This document shows positions 34,377 to 36,974 of a DNA stretch of 36,974 nucleotides, in pieces; position 1 is the stretch's first letter, and each line of letters starts with the position of its first letter. The notes under the pieces were generated by a model that saw only the letters and a list, made by a program, of their open reading frames with translations, was not told the origin of the DNA and did not search any database. A program made the position numbers and the translations under genes. Origin of the DNA: Halomonas alkalisoli (GTDB lineage Bacteria > Pseudomonadota > Gammaproteobacteria > Pseudomonadales > Halomonadaceae); the NCBI RefSeq assembly GCF_021412585.1, contig NZ_JAKCMI010000043.1, positions 1-36,974 on the forward strand, read 5' to 3'.

Positions 34377-34973
34377 CTACCCGCCCAGCTCGCTCTCCAG
34401 CGCCGAGCGCAGCGGGTGCGGGGTCGGCGAATAGAGCACCCGCTGCAGGATCTGGCCGTCACGATCGACCAGATAGAGCGAGGAGCTGTGGTCGACGGTG
34501 TATTCCATCGCCGAATCCGGCGTCTCCACCCGACGCCACACCACGTTATAGCGCCCGGCCAGCTCCTCGAGCTGCGCCTCGCTGCCGGCCACACCGATGA
34601 AGTCGTCGCCGAAGTAGCCCACGTACTCTTCCAGACGCTCCACGGTATCTCGTTCGGGGTCCACCGTGATCATCACCGGTACCACCCGCTGGCGCTGCTC
34701 TTCATCCAGCCCCTGCATGACCTGACGAATCACGGCCATGCTCATGGGGCAGACGTCCGGACAGTAGGTATAGCCGAAGAAGAGTATGGCGACCTGGTCC
34801 TCATCCATCTGGGTCAGCGAGAAATCGCCCCGGGTCGAGGGCAGCTCTACCGGGCCACCCCGGGGACCGCTTTCGTCTGCCGCCCTCTGCTGCTCGTACC
34901 AGCCGTAGCCACCGAGCGCCACGGCCAGCACGACCACGACACCCAACACCTTCCAGATACCCTGTCGCTTCAT
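34377..34973 (-). CDS. SCO1/SenC family copper chaperone
   Basis: Membrane-anchored thioredoxin-fold protein that delivers copper to the Cu-A centre of cytochrome c oxidase. The 198 residues have an N-terminal anchor (about 8-25), the copper motif YCPDVCP (Cys71, Cys75) and the third ligand His162 (TVDHSSSLYL). Motifs LLFFGYTY and ITVDPERDT fit the family. It overlaps the upstream minus-strand gene by 4 nt; its stop is 1 nt from that of the esterase on the other strand. No cox genes are in the window. Confidence 0.94.
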   Translation of the reverse strand: MKRQGIWKVLGVVVVLAVALGGYGWYEQQRAADESGPRGGPVELPSTRGDFSLTQMDEDQVAILFFGYTYCPDVCPMSMAVIRQVMQGLDEEQRQRVVPVMITVDPERDTVERLEEYVGYFGDDFIGVAGSEAQLEELAGRYNVVWRRVETPDSAMEYTVDHSSSLYLVDRDGQILQRVLYSPTPHPLRSALESELGG

Positions 34974-35482
34974 GGCACACTTCGCTCCACAGAAAAATCG
35001 AACCGGCTACCCAGCCGGCCATCGGCGGTCTCCACCACGACCCGGGCCAGCCAGGGCATGGTAGCTTCGGTGCAGATCGGCACCTGGGCCAAACCCTCGT
35101 AGCGGCCATTATCCTGCGCTTCGAGAGGGAAACGGTGCAAGCCCATGTCCATGTCGCGACCCACGAAGTCGACATGAACCGCAGTGGCCTCCACGCCCTC
35201 CAGCGTTACCGTCAGGGGCAGCAGGTCCAGCGCCCGAATCCCCCCCGGTGCATCGGCCGCAAGGCTCAGGCGACGGGAGCCGCCCAGCATCGCCTGACAG
35301 GACGACCGGTGCAACTCGCAGGGGGTAGCCGCGGCGTACCAGGCGATGTCGCGGTCACCCCGCACCAGGTGCGAAGCCAGGTACCATAAGGCCGCCACCA
35401 GTGCCAGCAGGGTGGCGAGCATCATCAGGCGGAGTCCGGGAAAGCGGGTGTGCCATGGATCTGGCAGAGTCGATGAGCTCAT
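34970..35482 (-). CDS. Membrane-anchored protein coupled to SCO, function unknown
   Basis: A 170-residue protein with one N-terminal helix (about 18-40) and a probable periplasmic beta-rich domain. It contains a Cys55-x6-Cys62 pair, a Met/His-rich segment GRDMDMGLHRF (Met111, Met113, His116) and Cys137 in PICTEATMPW. The MDMG segment and the overlap with the SCO gene recall FixH/YtkA-like proteins of oxidase assembly. I do not recognise a named family with certainty. Copper handling together with SCO is a hypothesis. Confidence 0.75.
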   Translation of the reverse strand: MSSSTLPDPWHTRFPGLRLMMLATLLALVAALWYLASHLVRGDRDIAWYAAATPCELHRSSCQAMLGGSRRLSLAADAPGGIRALDLLPLTVTLEGVEATAVHVDFVGRDMDMGLHRFPLEAQDNGRYEGLAQVPICTEATMPWLARVVVETADGRLGSRFDFSVERSVP

Positions 35483-35603
35483 GACGGCGAAAGCAGCACT
35501 CCAATGAGAGGCAACAGAGGGGTAAGCTTAACAGCATTTGCCGGGCGTCGACCGTGGATGGATGTCGCAGGGCAGCGGCTTTACTTGGATGCAAGGAGGG
35601 GGA

Positions 35604-36518
35604 ATGGAAGGTGTGGCGCAGGCATTGGGCCCGCTGTTTCTGTTGATACTGCTGGGCGCCGTGCTGGGCTGGCGTCGCCTGCCCGGCGACGACTTCTGGC
35701 CCGCCATGGAGCGGCTGATCTACTTTCTGCTGTTTCCCGCCATGCTGGTGGCCACCCTGGCTAGCGCCGATGTCAGTCAGGTGCCCGTGGCGCGTCTGGC
35801 CATGGTGCTGCTCGGCACCCTGCTGCTCTTTGCTACCCTGCTGTGGGTCCTGCGGCCGAAACTGGGGCTCGACTCGGCTGCCTTCACCTCGGTATTTCAG
35901 GGCGCCGTGCGCTTCAACACCTACGTGGGCGTTGCCGGGGCGGCGGCGCTGCACGGCTCTGCCGGTGCTACCGTGGCGGCAGTGGCCGTGGCACTGATGG
36001 TACCGGTGGTCAACGTCCTCTGCGTGGCGAGCTTCATTGCCGCCGGCACCTTGGGTCCCTCCAGTCTGGGCAAGAGCCTGCTGGCGCTGGTACGCAATCC
36101 GCTGATTCTTGCCTGCCTGGTCGGCATCGCCCTGAACCTGACCGGCATCGGACTTCCCGGCTGGAGCGGCGCCACGGTGGAATTGCTGGGACGAGCCGCC
36201 CTCCCGCTAGGCCTGGTCGCGGTAGGCGTGGCGCTGCGCCCCCGGGCGCTGATGCGCCTGGACCGCGGCGTCTGGACATCCAACCTGGTGAAGCTGGCGC
36301 TGATGCCGGCCGTGGTGCTGCTGCTCGCCACGGCGCTGGGGCTGGACCCGGTCAGCCGTGACGTGGCGCTGCTGTTCGCCGCGCTACCTACCGCCACTTC
36401 GGCCTATATCCTGGCCCGCCAGCTGGGGGGAGATGCCGAGCTGATGGCCGCCCTGATCACCGGTCAGACGCTGCTGGCCATGGCCACGCTGCCGCTCTGG
36501 CTGCGACTGGCCGGCTAG
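35604..36518 (+). CDS. AEC (auxin efflux carrier) family permease
   Basis: A 304-residue inner-membrane transporter of the AEC family with about 10 helices. Segments include LGPLFLLILLGAVLGW, the LIYFLLFPAMLVATLA start of helix 2, FQGAVRFNTYVGVAGAAAL, and PTATSAYILARQLGGDAELMAALI with the conserved last-third pattern. Substrates of bacterial members include malate and malonate, but none is indicated here. The ATG at 35604 has a strong AGGAGG (35594-35599); earlier in-frame starts (35538 TTG, 35562, 35589) add residues without similarity. Confidence 0.92.
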   Translation: MEGVAQALGPLFLLILLGAVLGWRRLPGDDFWPAMERLIYFLLFPAMLVATLASADVSQVPVARLAMVLLGTLLLFATLLWVLRPKLGLDSAAFTSVFQGAVRFNTYVGVAGAAALHGSAGATVAAVAVALMVPVVNVLCVASFIAAGTLGPSSLGKSLLALVRNPLILACLVGIALNLTGIGLPGWSGATVELLGRAALPLGLVAVGVALRPRALMRLDRGVWTSNLVKLALMPAVVLLLATALGLDPVSRDVALLFAALPTATSAYILARQLGGDAELMAALITGQTLLAMATLPLWLRLAG

Positions 36519-36553
36519 GGAATGAAACTTAATAAAAAGTATTCGCATTTGTG

Positions 36554-36582
36554 TTGACGGCGTAAACGAGAACGATTACAGT
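36554..36582 (+). promoter_or_regulatory. Promoter of small RNA gene
   Basis: TTGACG (36554-36559) and TACAGT (36577-36582) are exactly 17 bp apart, with an AT-rich stretch just upstream (36521-36550). This is the best-matching promoter in the window. Transcription would begin near 36589. Confidence 0.75.
36562..36580 (+). promoter_or_regulatory. Fur-box-like operator inside the promoter
   Basis: The 19 bases from 36562 include AACGAGAACGATTAC and match 11 of 19 positions of the GATAATGATAATCATTATC Fur consensus. They cover the spacer and the first part of the -10, where bound Fur would block RNA polymerase. Confidence 0.55.
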
Positions 36583-36588
36583 GCGGGT

Positions 36589-36705
36589 GTGGCGTTTGAT
36601 GAGGCGCCACACCCATAAGAGGATCGCCAGTTCCTCGTTATGGTTTCTCCCCCTCATTTGCTAGTCACGGTCTTGCCTGCGCCCTCCCTGAGGGCGCTTT
36701 TTTTT
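36589..36705 (+). ncRNA. Candidate iron-responsive small RNA (RyhB/PrrF type)
   Basis: Predicted RNA of about 117 nt between the AEC gene and the repeat cluster, with no open frame of note. A perfect 10-bp inverted repeat, GGGTGTGGCG/CGCCACACCC (36585-36614), lies at the 5' end, followed by a smaller hairpin ATAAGAGGA/TCCTCGTTAT (36615-36640). A pyrimidine-rich single-stranded stretch TTTCTCCCCCTCATTTGC (about 36644-36661) comes next and is complementary to Shine-Dalgarno-AUG regions. CTAGTCACGG follows, and from memory this resembles the PrrF core. The gene ends in a strong intrinsic terminator. Identity as a PrrF homologue is inference; the gene architecture is directly visible. Confidence 0.7.
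36679..36705 (+). terminator. Intrinsic terminator of small RNA
   Basis: GCGCCCT (36679-36685) and AGGGCGC (36691-36697) form a perfect stem with a 5-nt loop, followed at once by eight T residues (36698-36705). This is the strongest terminator in the window. Confidence 0.9.
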
Positions 36706-36752
36706 GTTAGCTCCGGTCCGACAGCGATTCTATCCACCGACGCTGCCACACC

Positions 36753-36796
36753 GCTGTTGGAGCATCTTTAGATCGCGACTGGAGGCGAAAGCCTCC
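36753..36796 (+). repeat. REP-like element, copy 1
   Basis: Starts GCTGTTGGAG, has an imperfect palindrome ATC-TTTA-GAT, then CGCGACTGG and a perfect hairpin GGAGGC-GAAA-GCCTCC (36781-36796). The GTTG-GAG start and CGAC end recall REP elements moved by RAYT transposases, which begin with GTAG or GTGG. Confidence 0.65.
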
Positions 36797-36835
36797 CGGC
36801 GGGATTGCCAACGTTCGCGGCCATCACCGGTGTTT

Positions 36836-36894
36836 CAGGCTCCGCCGAGGCGCCTGACGGCGCCAGTCGCGATGGGAACCAGCGCTCCAACAGC
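36836..36894 (-). repeat. REP-like element, copy 2 (inverted)
   Basis: On the minus strand GCTGTTGGAG (36894-36885) is followed by ATCGCGACTGG (36873-36863) and a hairpin CAGGCGCC/GGAGCCTG (36856-36836). It has the same layout as copies 1 and 3 in opposite orientation; an inverted pair of such elements is the REPIN arrangement. Confidence 0.6.
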
Positions 36895-36926
36895 TGCATT
36901 TTCCTGCCATGGCAGGCAACTTCCCT

Positions 36927-36974
36927 GCTGTTGGAGGAAGCTTTAGCTCACGACTGGAGGCCGAAGGGCTCCCG
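36927..36974 (+). repeat. REP-like element, copy 3 (runs to window edge)
   Basis: GCTGTTGGAG (36927-36936), AGC-TTTA-GCT, CACGACTGGAGGCC and GAAGGGCTCCCG repeat copy 1 with few changes, 174 bp further on. The element reaches the last base, so the cluster probably continues. Confidence 0.65.

Overview
The window is about 37 kb of GC-rich, densely packed gammaproteobacterial chromosome. The gene content points to Halomonas or a close relative in the Halomonadaceae. The clearest marker is a complete teaABCD set (28944-32512): its TeaA and TeaD products look very close to the ectoine TRAP transporter proteins of Halomonas elongata as I remember them. The other gene orders (hemCDXY, argH-lptM-lysA-dapF-DUF484-xerC-yigB, engB/cytochrome c4/dsbA) are those of Pseudomonas and other gammaproteobacteria. 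I see no prophage, insertion sequence, CRISPR array, rRNA or tRNA. Most long overlapping reading frames are high-GC shadows of the real genes.

Layout. 1-3612: sugar metabolism, with pyruvate kinase (5' end outside the window), methylglyoxal synthase overlapping it by 4 nt, and glucose-6-phosphate isomerase. 3615-4411 (minus): two overlapping crcB fluoride-channel genes, one with a degraded pore motif. 4412-4706: a structured intergenic region with a minus-strand promoter, three direct repeats and a minus-strand terminator. 4707-7037: a large MscS-type channel. 7109-11648 (minus): haem operon hemC-hemD-hemX-hemY. 11912-18049: one compact operon from argH to a yigB-like phosphatase, including the 53-residue lipoprotein LptM. 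18066-21244: engB (minus), then cytochrome c4, dsbA and an endonuclease/exonuclease/phosphatase-family gene. 21337-23299: TRAP transporter membrane subunits without a binding-protein gene. 23326-26053: a YqaA-like membrane protein, thiD, a double universal-stress protein and dtd. 26262-28841: an ABC-F ATPase and a divergent TIGR02444-type gene. 28944-32512: teaABCD. 32641-34375: an FKBP isomerase and a secreted PHB-depolymerase-like esterase. 34377-35482 (minus): a SCO protein with a membrane-anchored partner. 35604-36518: an AEC permease. 36519-36974: a probable Fur-regulated small RNA gene and three REP-like palindromic repeats that run to the window edge.

How the parts fit. Osmotic life is prominent: a mechanosensitive channel for solute release and TeaABCD for ectoine recapture, with TeaD as ATP-binding regulator. 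Periplasmic folding and respiratory assembly also recur (DsbA, FKBP, LptM, cytochrome c4, SCO). The best candidate for something undescribed is the small RNA gene near 36554-36705. It has a -35/-10 pair 17 bp apart, a Fur-box-like sequence between them, a 10-bp 5' hairpin, a pyrimidine-rich single-stranded core and a strong terminator, as expected of a RyhB/PrrF-type iron-sparing RNA. Other points worth a look are the asymmetric CrcB pair, the repeat-bearing leader upstream of it, and the permuted PHB depolymerase that lacks a binding domain.
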